This document shows, in pieces, positions 36,085 to 48,524 of a stretch of DNA of 64,000 bases (position 1 is the first letter of the stretch; every line of letters starts with the position of its first letter). A program made the position numbers and the translations under genes. This DNA comes from Uloborus plumipes (Eukaryota; Arthropoda; Arachnida; Araneae; Uloboridae): assembly GCA_038373865.1 (NCBI GenBank), contig JAXGGA010005824.1:1-64000 (forward strand), given 5' to 3'. The notes below the pieces were generated by a model that did no database searches, had not been told where the DNA came from, and was given only the letters and a program-made list of their open reading frames with translations.

Positions 36085-36205
36085 CTAAATGATTAAATAT
36101 GAAATCCATTGTTACAAAACGTGGTTGCTATGAAACAGTAAAACAATCATAATGAGAATTTAGAATGAAGGCTTAACTAAATCAAACATGAAACTCATTA
36201 GCGGG
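36085..36205. repeat. Dispersed repeat, copy 2
   Basis: Same family and orientation as 19390-19525. It is followed downstream by the GC-rich segment AACGCCGGGCTACGCAGGTA at about 36510 and the palindrome CTAGCTGCC-CT-GGCAGCTAG near 36681-36700. Terminal hairpins of this kind are seen in Helentron-type elements; that link is tentative. Confidence 0.5.
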
Positions 36206-36959
36206 TCACATACTTAGTACTTTTATCGCTAGCTACTTGTAATTTTTGGAAATATAAATTAGTTGAAAAGACATCTACTTATATCAAAAACCGAGTATCA
36301 ATCTATGTCTGCTTCTTTCCCTTGAACGAGCTGAACTTGCTGAAACTTTCCTCCCCATTTTGAATGCGCGAAGCATCTCAATAATTCAAGTTATTTTTTG
36401 ATGCAGGAAAAAAGTAAAGGCTTGAAGCGTCTGGTAGCAAGCCGCCTTGGTGGGGAGTAGTTTGTTGAAACTTTCTTTACTACTTTAAAGGCACGGAGCG
36501 CCCGTATAACGCCGGGCTACGCAGGTAGCTGCTTGGGGTATCAGCGGGCCACGTGCGTAGTATGTTTTGAAATCTTATGAACATTAAATTATGTATCAAA
36601 TAATATAACATCAGAATGAGGTTAAAGTTTGGGGGTGGGGGGGAGGACATTATGCATCAACATGTCACAGGAAGCTAATCTAGCTGCCCTGGCAGCTAGT
36701 TTATATTATTCATTTTAGTGTTCATATTATAATCTATTAATATTCATATTAGGTTTTTTTAATTGAAAACAGTTTCATTGTATAAAGAAATAATTAGTTT
36801 GGGAAACACTTTCCTTCTCTTTATGATATTGATGAGAATTAAGCTAAAACCAGCAAACAATGATTTTATATTTTGATATTAGTTGTAGTTTTCCATGATT
36901 TTTTTGTAAATTGTGTTTGATGTATTATTTATATTCCTCGAAATTTTTATGATCTTTGC

Positions 36960-37730
36960 TTTATTAGCCTTTTGGTTAATGACATAAAACCAGGTCCATA
37001 GTTTGGAGGGGAAATTAGGAGGCAACAACCTCCCTTTTGTGATTGATGCTCAATCTTTAAAACTTCATGAATCAATGTAAGAAAATTTCTGTCAAGTTCT
37101 GAAAATCCCCTTCCTATAACATCAACAAATGTCCTCTGAAATTGCATTTAGGGACTTCAATCTCTAAAAATTTCTGGTGAGGAGTACTGTACTCCATCAT
37201 ATTCCCTAGTGTTATCAAGAGTGGGGAAGAATGACCACTCAATTTCAGGACCTCTAATTTTGAAAAATTCCTGCAGGAGCATTCTAAACCTTCTATGTTC
37301 TTCTAATAATGTTAAATATTCCTACAATTGTCATTTTAGGGTTGTAATGTTGAAAGAATTCCCAGGGAAAGCCTCTCTCTAGCGTCACTAAAAGTGGTTG
37401 AAATAGCGGTATCAGAACTTCAGTTCCGAAAATTTTAGAGGAAATGTTCTGGAACCTATTTGTGTCATCAACGATGGCCCACCGTTGCGTTTTCAGGACT
37501 CAATTCAGAAACCTTTAGCGAGACAGCTCCATAATTCTATTTTACATAACATCATGGAAGATACTCTAACGTTGCGTTTTTGAAAGTTCAATTAAAAAAA
37601 AACTGCCGTGGAAAAGACTTTGAACTATATCCCTTCCCTTACCAAAGATTACCAAAGAGTGCCTGCATATGCGTTTCATCACCAGCATTCCAAAACATTT
37701 TCATGGTAACCCCCCCCCCCCCTCCAGAAC
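36960..37730. repeat. Degenerate repeat region
   Basis: Loose repeats of a motif like ATTT(C/T)AGGAC-TCTAAT-AAATTCCTG and GTTATCAAG/ACATCA(A/T) words run through this stretch and end in a poly(C) tract near 37710. Open frames here are broken. No element boundary is visible. Confidence 0.4.
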
Positions 37731-37790
37731 TTATAACAAAAGATCGTCAAAAAGGATATTATTTGAACTTCTATTTCAAAAATGCAGAGG

Positions 37791-38612
37791 CAGGGCCGCC
37801 GTTTGAAGGGGGATACTGGACCTCTAGTACCGGGGCCCGGAGCTTTGAGGGGCCCATAAGGTTATGAATATATTTCTCCAATAATATAGTGTGAATAATT
37901 TCATTGAAAAAAAGAAGCCGTGTTTCAAAAAAAAAAAATCTTGCTTTCCATTGCCAATTCTCAACTTGAAACAATTGCTTGTACAAACACTATTGAATGA
38001 AAAACGCTTGCGCAAAGGAAATGCACCGCTTTCCAAAAGCTACAGAAACTCGTTGAACGTAAAACCAAGTCTAAACTGTCATTGACAAATGTCTCTTGCA
38101 CTTTAAGAACAAGAATCAAGTAGCCCGGGGACACTTATCTCAGACATGAAAAATTATCCAACTTTTTCTGTATCCAGATACTGTATTTAAAAATATATTT
38201 TTACAAAAATTTCGAGTTAATTTTTAAATTTACATTAAAATTTAAAAATTCAGTTATAAGCAATTAAACAATGCAATATTACATATGAATGCAATTTCAA
38301 ACTATTAATTTTGAAGTTTGTCGAACCAAACGTCAAAAATTGTGTTTTTCTGTTTTCAAACTTCTCGTTTCGTGTAAAAAAAAATATTAAAACCATCTGG
38401 TGGTACAAATAACGTGAAAATAAAATCAGATGCACACTTTCGTAACTAAAAAAAAAAGTTTTTTCCGAAAAAAATTATTTTTCTCCATTTTTTTTTTTTT
38501 ACAATTGCAAATGTGCTGAAATGACGGCATAAAAATATGCAATTGGAGGGGTGCATGGGGGGCCCGGCATTAAAATTGGTACCGAGCTCCATCTCTGGTA
38601 GGGGTGGCCCTG
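37791..38612. mobile_element. hAT-type element in HSF intron 8
   Basis: An 822-bp element starting CAGGGCCGCCGTTTGAAGG and ending GGTAGGGGTGGCCCTG. The octamers TGCAGAGG (37783-37790) and TTCAGAGG (38613-38620) match at 7 of 8 positions. GGGGCCC-rich segments lie next to both ends. No transposase is recognised inside. Confidence 0.8.
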
Positions 38613-38785
38613 TTCAGAGGTGAATGAAAAAGCAAGCTGCCACAGCCTACATGATAATTGAAGTAGCTAGGAAGCTAACTAATACTGTATCTATACAATT
38701 TGTATGTTATACAAAATATGTTATGTGTATATGTAAACTTGTTATAAAATAGCCTTTCTATATAATGTCCTCCTTTCACTTTTAG

Positions 38786-38791
38786 GATTAA
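38786..38791 (+). CDS. HSF: Heat shock factor, last coding exon (Asp, stop)
   Basis: After CACTTTTAG the frame continues with GAT TAA, so the last exon adds one aspartate and the stop before the 3' untranslated region. The acceptor has a good pyrimidine tract (TCCTCCTTTCACTTTTAG). The call depends on phase continuity and position only, since two codons cannot be checked by similarity. The coding exons seen total about 660 residues; with the missing N-terminus this is at the long end for animal HSFs, mainly because of the repeat exon. Confidence 0.55.
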   Translation, partial: D

Positions 38792-40614
38792 AATGAATTG
38801 CTGTCTTCAAGAAGAAAAGGAAGTTAAATGATAACAGGAAAAGAATTTGTCAATTAAATTAAATGAAAAACTGTACAGAAATCACAAGAATTCATTTGTT
38901 AAGAAGTTATTAAGCCATCAAATTCATTTAGTATTTAGTCTTTTGTAGTATAATGGTGGCAGGAACTGTTTGTAAACACTCATTTAAATCTAGTTGTGGT
39001 AATTAATATTCAATATTTTTTTGTGTAAAACAAAAATAATAATATTTGTTACTTGTATATTTGGTTGACATGTGCTGCTTACAATAATGCAAAATGTTGA
39101 ATAAGCTTTTAATGGAATTACAGGCTGAAGTTTTTGCAATTCCAAGAAAACATATCAATTTATCGTTTTTAAATATTTAATTACTAAAACAGGAATATCA
39201 TAAGAAGTAAATAGTTTAACTTTTACGCCAAAAGTTGTTAAACATTATAGTGATTTTGAAAGAGTGCTAATCTCACTTAGACTCCTGTTTATGACTTTAT
39301 GGTTAAGAAATCCTTTCATTAAAGACTGCAACACTATGCAAGCATTAAATCCTAATAATATGAACACGGATTCTAAGATTCTTGGGAAAACACATAATTC
39401 AGTTTAAACTGTTCAGTAATCTTGACTTTTTTTTTTTTGAAAGAAGTTATTTTATTTGTTTTCGTTATTAGTTTTAGTTACAATATTTGTCATAAAACTT
39501 TAAATCATCCATTTGTGTCTTGAATTATGTGATGCTTTCATGGAGGTCTTTCCTTTTGGAATGGTAACATTCCTTATTGATAGGAATGAATTGCTTCAAT
39601 TTAATGTAGTATTTCATTCATATTGAATGTATATGTGAATGGCACGTGTTTCATAAGATCATCTGAATTGAGTAATTGCATCTAAATTGTGTTAATGTTA
39701 TTTTATGGGTAGGTCAGTGCTGTAATTGGAAAGAAACTGTCCCTCGAAATATTTGTTTTGATGTTGTTAAAATAAGGCAAATTAAATATAAATTGGTGCC
39801 AGACTATCTTTCCTCTTAGTAAATCCCATCGCAGTATTCGAGAAACTTTGAAAATACTGACAAAAGAACTATGCATAAATTAATCATCGCAAATTAATCT
39901 CATTGGAAATAATATTGGTTTCAGGGACATTTGCATAAATGCCAGATAAATTTTTCTCATCACCCAAAGCAGTGTAAAGCTAATCTCCTAAAAACTTTTG
40001 AAATAATATCAGAGTCCATTTCTGTAAGATTTAATCGTGTGTCAATTCCATGGAGAGACTTCTCAATTTGGTAAATATGGTAAATTTAGAAGAAAAAGTA
40101 CTCTATGGCTTTTTATGCGGAGAGTATTTTGCAAAGTACTTGATTTCTATGACTAGCATAGTAGTAAAGTACAAAATTATTTTTGAAACAATTCATTTCT
40201 TATCATTTAAGGAATTTTTCAATTGTTTTTGCTAGAATTTGCTTTTAAGAATTAAATTAGCAAGTTGTATATTTAGCTGTTAAATTTGATTTTTATAAAA
40301 TGTCTACCATCAAAATGTGTTTGCTCAAGACATGATTTCAATAATTCTCTTGTAGAGATTTTTATTTTCATCTGCATCAGATGTGTTAAAAATTATGCAA
40401 AACGACTAACAACAATGCAACAATTAAATTGAAACCAGTGCATCAAATTCTTTTTTATTTAATTAAAATACTATTTTGCCTGTCAAAACATGTACAATGT
40501 AATAAATAAATTACACGTTATTGCATGTTTCACAAGCAACTCATGAGCACAGTTGTTTATTAAGCTTTCAATGTTCGCCTCCACACTTATTATAGATATA
40601 AATGATATAATAAA
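38792..40614 (+). other. Probable HSF 3' untranslated region
   Basis: This AT-rich, apparently single-copy sequence follows the HSF stop codon and holds no convincing coding frame or recognised transposon. Candidate AATAAA polyadenylation signals occur at about 40501 and 40609, and another at 41151. The true end cannot be fixed from sequence. Confidence 0.4.
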
Positions 40615-41731
40615 AAGGTTTTCATAATTTAAGAGTAAACTAAAATACATCAAAATAAGGAAAATGTAAGATTCAATTTATTGTTACATAGTTGGTCGTT
40701 TTTCATGTAAAAAAAACTGCTATAGCAGTTATGTAAATTTTGTGTTTTAATTTTCGTAATCATTTAATTAAAACTTTATTCATAATTTTATGAATACATA
40801 TGGAAAGCATTTAAAGATTTTTTACGTACATTTTTGAAATATTAATTTCCTTTTTTTCCCTCTGGCAATCTGAAATGAAATTATGTATATTTGTTTTTTC
40901 AACTGCAAGACTGTTATTTAAGCATCTTATATGTATGTATTATCACTTTTTAATTGCGCAGGTAATCATTAATTACTGCTAAGTGTCATATCTTATTCAT
41001 TTGAAAAGTCTTCTGTATCAGAAGAATTCCATTAACTAATACAATTTGTATTTTTTGTAATCATTTAGATTCATAAAGTGGCTTGACTTAATTATTTCTT
41101 GATTTCTTTGACATCTAGTTAACATAATTTTACTTGCATACCTTTGCTCAAATAAAATTTTACACAGTTGAACTTGGTTGATACGAAATGCCAAAAAATA
41201 TGAATTTGTTCGTATTAGTCGTTATTCGTATCAACCATAAACAATTGAAATTGTAAGAAAATAAATAAAATGCATCTCATTATTTTAGTAAGAACTGCTA
41301 CTATTTCTTGTTAATAATACACACATTGTAATCTAATTGATTGCATATTCAGAAAAATTTTAACTCATTAAAATTTAATGTTTTGGGGGGCAAAACTGTA
41401 GACAATAATTAACAAAGACATTTGATTTTAACAACAAATGTATCTCCAAGCAAACTGTAAGGTACTTCGGTGTAAGAATTTTATTCTCTGCTAATGAAGG
41501 GTTCACAGGGAAAAACATTCAAATAAAATAAAACTAAGTTTACTTAATAATAAAAGGACAATTTCCAAATTAAAAAAAAAAAAATAGGTTTTGAGCAAAT
41601 AGTGTTTAATTAAATATCAGTTCAATTAAAATTAACATTTATGTAGAAAATAAATAAATTAAACAAAGATTTCCTCAAAAAAATGGCCTAGGGTCATTTT
41701 TCCTGTCCACTTTTCAAATAGATCCATCAAG

Positions 41732-41975
41732 ATATCGTCTGCACCATGCTAAAATTACGAATGTGAAAATTGGCACTTTTCAGGAGAACCAAAACACTGA
41801 ATATAATTTCTTCCCACTTGATGTGTTTGGTTATTTTCAATTTTAATTTTTTTATATCTTAAGTGTAAAACTGTCGTTCGAAGGTATAATTTTAATTAAA
41901 AATTTTTTAAAATTGGAATTTGAAAAAAGCGATTTTTCATATACATTTGTTATTTTAGCATGGTGCAGACGATAT
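41732..41975. repeat. Inverted repeat with perfect 24-bp arms
   Basis: ATATCGTCTGCACCATGCTA-AAAT at 41732-41755 is exactly inverted at 41952-41975, with 196 bases between. It may be a small MITE, but no clear target duplication was found. Confidence 0.75.
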
Positions 41976-42464
41976 GCTTATCGATACATGGTGGGATTTG
42001 TATAACAGAAAAAATAGTGAACAGTTCCAGAAAAAGAGGCAACATGTGAAATAAAGGGAGCTTAACCAAACCAAGCACAGGAACTAAAGGTCCTTGTATT
42101 AATCCCCAAACAGAAATCTCAAAATAGACTTGTGGCTGGAGCAAAATTCAGCGAATACCTAATGGGAATGATGAACCGCACAAGGTTGAAGCAAATTACC
42201 ACCAATGTATTCAAACTTATAGGTAAAAAACACTCTCAATTACACGATGTGAGCAACGCTTTCTGCATGATAAAGGCAACCCCTAACTCTACAGGTTGGA
42301 TCCTTGCTGAGATCCACTATAACAAGGTGCCGCTTTAAGGTGCAATGACTAGTAAGACCAATATATATAAGCCATGGGCATAATATATATATATATAAAT
42401 AACATGGGCGCTTATGTGCAAAATTTTAAGGGAGGGCTCGAATATGTTTCCCGTGGTTTAGTAG

Positions 42465-42890
42465 TGTTTCCCAACCTTTTTTAACTTATCGCCCCTTTCT
42501 AGACGCTGACTGACACTTATCGCCCCCCACCTCCCTTGAAAAAAAACATGAGTTGGCGCAAGTGAGCATCGATATTATGAAAAATATAAGTACCTAAGTT
42601 TAATTTGAAGTAAAATGTATGCGATTATAAGCAATCACTTTTAAACTAAAAATTGTAACAAATACCTTTTTTTTTTTTTCCTTCACAAAGCAAACTGATA
42701 AGCATTTGAAGGGTAACATTTAACTACACCCTTACACAAATTAACTGAAACAAAGAATTTTTTTCTTTTAATTTTGAAATTAATCCTAGTATTTTTCACT
42801 AATCATACTAAAATTAGTAAAAAACATGAATGAGATGAATAAATCCTTCTCATATTATCAATTTTCATCAATCAAAGGGGTTCTAGGGGC
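42465..42890. mobile_element. Possible hAT-type fragment
   Basis: The left side reads AGTGTTTCCCAACCTTTTTT followed by TATCGCCCC repeats, which is a common hAT end theme. The right end is not defined, so the limits are approximate. Confidence 0.35.
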
Positions 42891-42989
42891 GCATGTGCAG
42901 GAATTTTCATAGATTAACACTGCATCTATGATCACGTCAGTTGAGATTTTACTGTTGTCAGCGGTAAATGTGACACCACGAAATCGTAC

Positions 42990-43735
42990 AAAGATTGTTA
43001 CTCTTTCTAGACATACGCCAAAGACATAGACTTCGAAATAGAGAGATTTCGAAGATAGTTGACGGACGTTAGTATTGCAAATTTGAGCAGTGTTATAAAA
43101 CAAAATAGAGAAGCAGGATCCCTATCACCAAAGAGGAGATGGAAATGTTCCCAAAAATTGAAAACAACACCAAGAGATGACTCTTTTCTACTTATGCAAA
43201 CTAAAAAGACCTATGCAGCACTTAATAGAGATTTTAAAAGGTATGGAATAAATATGAGCTCATTTACTGATCGGAAGCACCTTATTGCAGCCGGTCGGCT
43301 AGCCTATTGATCTATGAAGAAAAAGCGCCACTTGTGAGTATTAAAATTTAAGAATTGAGCTGTTAAAATGAGAGGAAAGAACTATTTTGTGACTGGAAAA
43401 AAAATGCTTCACCAGTATTGAAGAACAAACGCTCAAACGAAATGGAGATTTTCCAGCCAGATTTAGCCTTTTGCTATACGCCCAAAAATTACCAGGAAAT
43501 TCATGCCTGAGAACCAAATGAAGACAATGGAGGACTTAGGAACTCTCCTGACATCAATTCTGTCGAGAATCTTTGGGCTATATGCAAGAATCGCCTATTG
43601 CATAAGGGCTGTTCAACTATGGAAAAGCTAATCACTGCGCTAATTCATGTCTGGTACAAGAACAATATTACAAATGAGTAAAAAACTAGTGGATTCCATA
43701 CCAAACCGTGTCCAAATGTCAATAAAGAGTTGTTA
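42990..43735 (+). pseudogene. Tc1/mariner transposase remnant
   Basis: Frames on the + strand give AKDIDFEIERFRR, a stop, then DVSIANLSSVIKQNREAGSL and KTTPRDDSFLLMQTKKTYAA up to LIAAGRLAY at 43307. These match the paired helix-turn-helix part of Tc1 transposases. Further on, SPDINSVENLWAICKNRLLH-like sequence (about 43545-43600) and KLVDSIPNRVQMSIK (about 43684-43728) match the DDE end (SPDLNPIENxW) and C-terminus. Stops and a large central deletion make it inactive. A possible second N-terminal fragment (KFSEYLMGMMNRTRL) is at 42132-42338. Terminal repeats were not found. Confidence 0.82.
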
Positions 43736-45044
43736 AGATCCTATTATGTTATAAAATCTCTTGACTTTACATAAATTCAGATAAAATAGTATTTCTTCTT
43801 AATTTTTAGAGTTTGATTCAATTACTTTGCTCTTAAGACTTAGTAACTATTTTGCCTTGGGCAACCCAATTAAGTTCTTAGAACAGGAATTAGTAACTCA
43901 AGAGAGCAAGCTCAATCATTAGCTTAGGACAAACAGAGGCAAAGATCCCAAGTCACATGGTTCAACTACTAAAAAGGAGAGACGTTTTATGTGAAACTCA
44001 TGAAAGAATCCCAATTTCTTCTAATACTTTACTTCAAAACACATCATGTGACTTTAAGTTCCCTGCCTCAAGAATTGAAAACTTCACTTTCTACCTTTTA
44101 TTCCTTCTCAATGATTAAGCTCCTTTGCCTGATATTGCCCATCAAAGTTAAGACACTGGTTTTTCATTAAAAATATCAAAAACAGCAGTTCTACAGAGAT
44201 TTTAAAATCTGAATTGCTGGTTTAGGACCAACAAAACAATTATCAACAACCTTCGATAGCAAGGTAATTAGCTAAAATTACAATATTCAAGAATGAAATT
44301 TTTCAGTGAAGAGGGCAGGGATTTTGCAGTTTTTGGATGCAGGTATTTGAGATTCTTAATGAAATTTAGTAACAAACCAAACTGAAACTTTGCAAATTAA
44401 AAGTGCTATGATTTGGCAGTAACCATCAGCATATCAAGGTTTCAAAGGGGTTTCAAGGTAGTTCAAAAGTACTGTAGTCAGTAGCATTGCGGTCTATGAA
44501 TGGCATAACCAGGCTGTCAGTATATTGCATATAGTACTTACTGCCTTTTAATTAAAGGGCAGTATTGAATTCAAATTACAATTTTCGCAAACACGAGTTG
44601 AGTTAGGACTCTAATCCTTGAGTTTTTCTTAGAAGAAGAAATATTATTATATTATCTTAGAAGATATAAACTAGAAATATTTATTTTGTTGCAACATTTA
44701 GAGCATAAATTATTTCGCAGCAAAAATAAATTACATGCCTCAATAAATATCAAAACACTTTTATTTCAGTTTTTAATTTTACAGAACTGCTGGTTCAACA
44801 TGCTAATTTGATTTTTGTGTCTAACTTTCTGTCAATACATTTGTGGACTCCGCTATTTCTATATCAGAAAATCTTTGATATTTATATGCACAATTTTTAA
44901 ATATAGTGAATGACACTTACCATATCCTTATACAAAGTTGCTATCAAAATTTCACAACATACCAGCCAATATTTGAAATTTAGAAGTCTAGTAACTAAGT
45001 GTAGAAAACATTGCAATATTAGGCTAATTTTTTTTATATACCAT

Positions 45045-45255
45045 GAATAAGGGTTACTTGGACCCTAGGGGATTACTTGAGCCCATTACAGTAAAATGAT
45101 AAAATCTGGATTTGGCTGTACCAAGCCCAGATTTTATTATTTTACTGTAATGGGCTCAAGTAACCTCCTAGGGTCCAATGATAAAATCTGGATTTGGTAG
45201 TACCAAACCCAGATTTTATCATTTTACTGTAATGGGCTCAAGTAAACCCTTATTC
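45045..45255. mobile_element. Palindromic MITE
   Basis: The outer ends GAATAAGGGTTACTTG and CAAGTAAACCCTTATTC are inverted. Inside, AGCCCATTACAGTAAAATGA and its inverted copies occur with ATAAAATCTGGATTTGG, giving a hairpin with arms near 40 bp plus an extra copy of one half. The similar sequences GCTAATTTTTTTT and GCTAATTATTTTT lie just outside. Confidence 0.85.
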
Positions 45256-45296
45256 ACGCTAATTATTTTTAAAACAGCTTCTGAGAAATGAATGCA

Positions 45297-45546
45297 CAGT
45301 AAACTCTTGATTATCCATGGATAATCTGAAAGATAGGTAAAAAACCTTACTACTGTATGCAACAATAGTAGTCAATAACACAACATTTAAATTATAGCTA
45401 AAAATGATAACATTGAATGTAAAAATATCTTTAGAAGCTAAAAACGACCAATAAAGCAATCGCATTTTCTTGCCTTCAGTAAATCATCACCGTAAAAAAG
45501 TGAAAGACCAGCGATAACCTTACAGTGGATAATCGGGAGCTTACTG
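45297..45546. mobile_element. Tigger-like MITE, copy 1
   Basis: A 250-bp element from CAGTAAACTCTTGATTATCC to GATAATCGGGAGCTTACTG, followed by TA. Internal TGATAACATTGAATGTA and CAGTAAATCATCACCGTAA segments recur in the element at 56572-56933. The left flanking dinucleotide is CA rather than TA. Confidence 0.85.
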
Positions 45547-46310
45547 TATTTGCTTATGTAGTGCCTTAATCTAGTTAAATTTTTGAGGAGATAGTTAAAT
45601 GCCTTAAAACAGGGGAACCTTTCACTTTTCATGCCTCCTTTGAATAATGACATAAGGTCCCCCATTAGGGTGGTTCACAAACCTATGGTAAAAAAAAAAA
45701 ATTGTCCTAGAGGTCACGGCGGTGGCTCATTTTTTTACCTTTATCCACCCTAATATAGTGCCAAATTTTCAACCTCCTACTTAAATAAAAAGACGGTGCT
45801 CAAAGCTCAAATAGTTCTCCAGTTTTTGTCAATTTCAAGGGTTTTTCGGTTGAGCAGCAAAAAAAAAATTCCGGGTGTTTTGCTATCATTCCTGCTGATT
45901 CTTATGTTCAATGATCCCCTTAATCCTAATATGGCCACTCTTTTCCCCCATTGCCTCCAACTTTTCGAAAATAGCGCCCCCCCCCCTCCTCCTATTTTCA
46001 CCAGATTTCGACAATTTCATAAATATTATTTGGAGGGGAAGGAAGCATTATATTTTCCATTAACATTCTTCTATAGGGCTAGAGAGGTGAAAAGTTCAAA
46101 ATAATAAACACTTTTCGCAAGTTAGGAGACTCATGGGGGTACTTTCCCCTTCCCTCCCCTCCGTAAAATATTTAACGTATCATCAACAACTCATTTTTTC
46201 CAGCTTTAAATTTATACACTTGTTTTTTGGTGCAACACAATTCTTGATTATTTGAACATTTTCTTCAGCAATGTTATTCACCATTATTTATTTATTTTAA
46301 TTTTTTTTCT

Positions 46311-46970
46311 TTTAATTCTGTGATTGATATTATATTTGCATTCTTTGGGGCGTAGGACGAAGAATGTTAGAAAATAATCCCTAATATTCATGTATGAAAA
46401 AAATCCAATTGTTCTGTACTACACTTGTTATATTTCACATCTTTATTCTTGTAATAGCTTTTCTTTCAACTAGAAGTTGATACGAAAAACTAAATCAAAC
46501 TAATTAATTCACCAGAAAGGTGTCATAAATACTCTAACCCATTCCCTGCTAGTGTTGCGTTTTCGCAACTATAAAATTTGTCAAATCCGTGAAAACAAAT
46601 AAACAATATTATGTTCAAAAGCTTAAAATTTCATAATACATTTTTTTTATTAATACATTTTCTTTTTTTCCCACTAAACTCCATAGACAAACAGAATGCA
46701 TTTTTAATAGTTAAAATTTATTAACTTTTGCTAATTTCTTTTAATTCTGTGATTGATATTATATTTGCATTCGTTGGGGCGTAAGACGAAGAATGTCAGA
46801 AAATAATTCCTAATATTCATGTTTGAAAAAATCCAATTGTTCTGTACTACATTTGTTATATTTCACTTCTTTATTCTTGTAATAACTTGCTTTTCTTTCA
46901 ACTAGAATTTGACACGAAAAACTAAGTCAAACTAATTAATTCATCAGAAAGGTATCACAAGTACTTTAAT
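46311..46970. repeat. Direct repeat, two ~230-bp copies 428 bp apart
   Basis: The segment starting TTTAATTCTGTGATTGATAT at 46311 recurs from 46739 with few differences, through GGGGCGTA(G/A)GACGAAGAATG to ATCAAACTAATTAATTCA. The ~200 bases between the copies are unrelated. It could be a tandem duplication or paired ends of an element. Confidence 0.8.
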
Positions 46971-47924
46971 AAAACTGTCCTAGTTGTTATTTCAATTTCC
47001 AGGTCGTTCATATCTTATAAGGATTTTCCCAAGTTCAGATATTCCCAGAAGTTTTAATAGCAAATAGAGCATCTATTAATGTTCAATATATTTGTTTTAC
47101 TGTACAAAAAGGCGCTTAAACTGTAGAAAGTGTTGTACCTAGGTTTTTTCTCTCATGATGAAATGAAAAATCTCTTTCTTATATGGGAACATAAGTATTT
47201 TGAGGCACATAAGAGACTGGATTTTCTCAGATAGGCTCCCTAATTGACTAATAATAACTCATTATCTCTTTATAATCAGCAAGAGTGATCATAGATTTAT
47301 AAAAAGCTTACAGTTGAAGTTTCAAACTTGTTAAAGTATTTTTTAAGTTCGATGTGCAACATTCTTTTTATTTATTTATTTTTGTTTGTTTAATTCTTTG
47401 CCAAACATTTTTTCGCTTTAAAGTTATCAAAAAGAATAGAACTTGTGAGGAATATGATGGCCAAAGTAAGCATGAAGTAAATATCTTTGCCTAAACTTCA
47501 GATTAGTGCTATGCCAGACTAGCTACAATAGTTTATTTTGTGCTTATAGTTTTTATAATTTAATTCATTCTTCTTGTGATACTGTTAGCCCCTTTAAATC
47601 TTGCAATTTTTTTCTCTGAATCCTACTACTTTAAAAACATAGAAAACATTTTTCACAGCTCTTCCATAACTATTTTGGCAAGCGTAAGTTTTGAAAATCA
47701 TAGCACAACATGTAGACTAATAGTACTGCAATCTACATTGTATGCTGCGATCTACTAAATAATCGATTGTATCAATGGTATTGCTATATCGATTCAAACA
47801 ACTAAGAAACTTTTCAATTGTTTGAACTAATATTTATGCTTTGGAAAATGAGAATAATTAAAAAAAAATCTCTTTCAAGAAAATGGTCTCTTTGGTCTGA
47901 AAAACTTAGAAATTCTGAAAAATT

Positions 47925-48080
47925 ACGAAAAAGCGTAAAAATGAAGGGTGTTTGAGCACCATCTTCCATTAAGAGTAGGGAGCTGAAATTTTAGGGGAGT
48001 GATCTCATACATAAATGTAAAAAAAGTAAGGTGCGCCTTGGTTCGTAGCAAAAAAAAATTTTTTTTGAACCACCCTATCC
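47925..48080. repeat. Dispersed GGGTGGTTC repeat
   Basis: The reverse complement starts GGATAGGGTGGTTCAAAAAAA. It resembles 45664-45800 on the opposite strand (TTAGGGTGGTTCACAAACC). The class is not recognised. Confidence 0.45.
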
Positions 48081-48524
48081 CCCATGCATCCCCCCCCCTT
48101 TTCCCCAACCGTGGTTAAGGCAAGATGTATTTAGTACCATGGGTAGCCGATTAGGATAACTAAAGCAAGTTATTCAATAAAAATAAAGATAATTTCACAC
48201 GACATTTAACATCACAAAACAAAACTTTATTTTGAACATAGTATTAGTAGAACATATGAAGTCCAAGAAGCAAAGAAATAATCACTTTTTTTGTGAGATA
48301 ATGCAGAATCTAGATGAGATTTTTATGCACACCAGTCACTTTCACACATTAACGAGAGGGCTAATGCTGTTTTTTAGTAGTCACATGTAACCAAATAATT
48401 GAAAATATTCTGATTTGTTCTACTTTTTATTCCGTTTTTTACTCATACCTCCCAAAAACTCAATACCCTCCAGGTTCAGAATACTGCTTTAAAGTAGAGG
48501 ATGCAGTTATATAAATACAGATTT

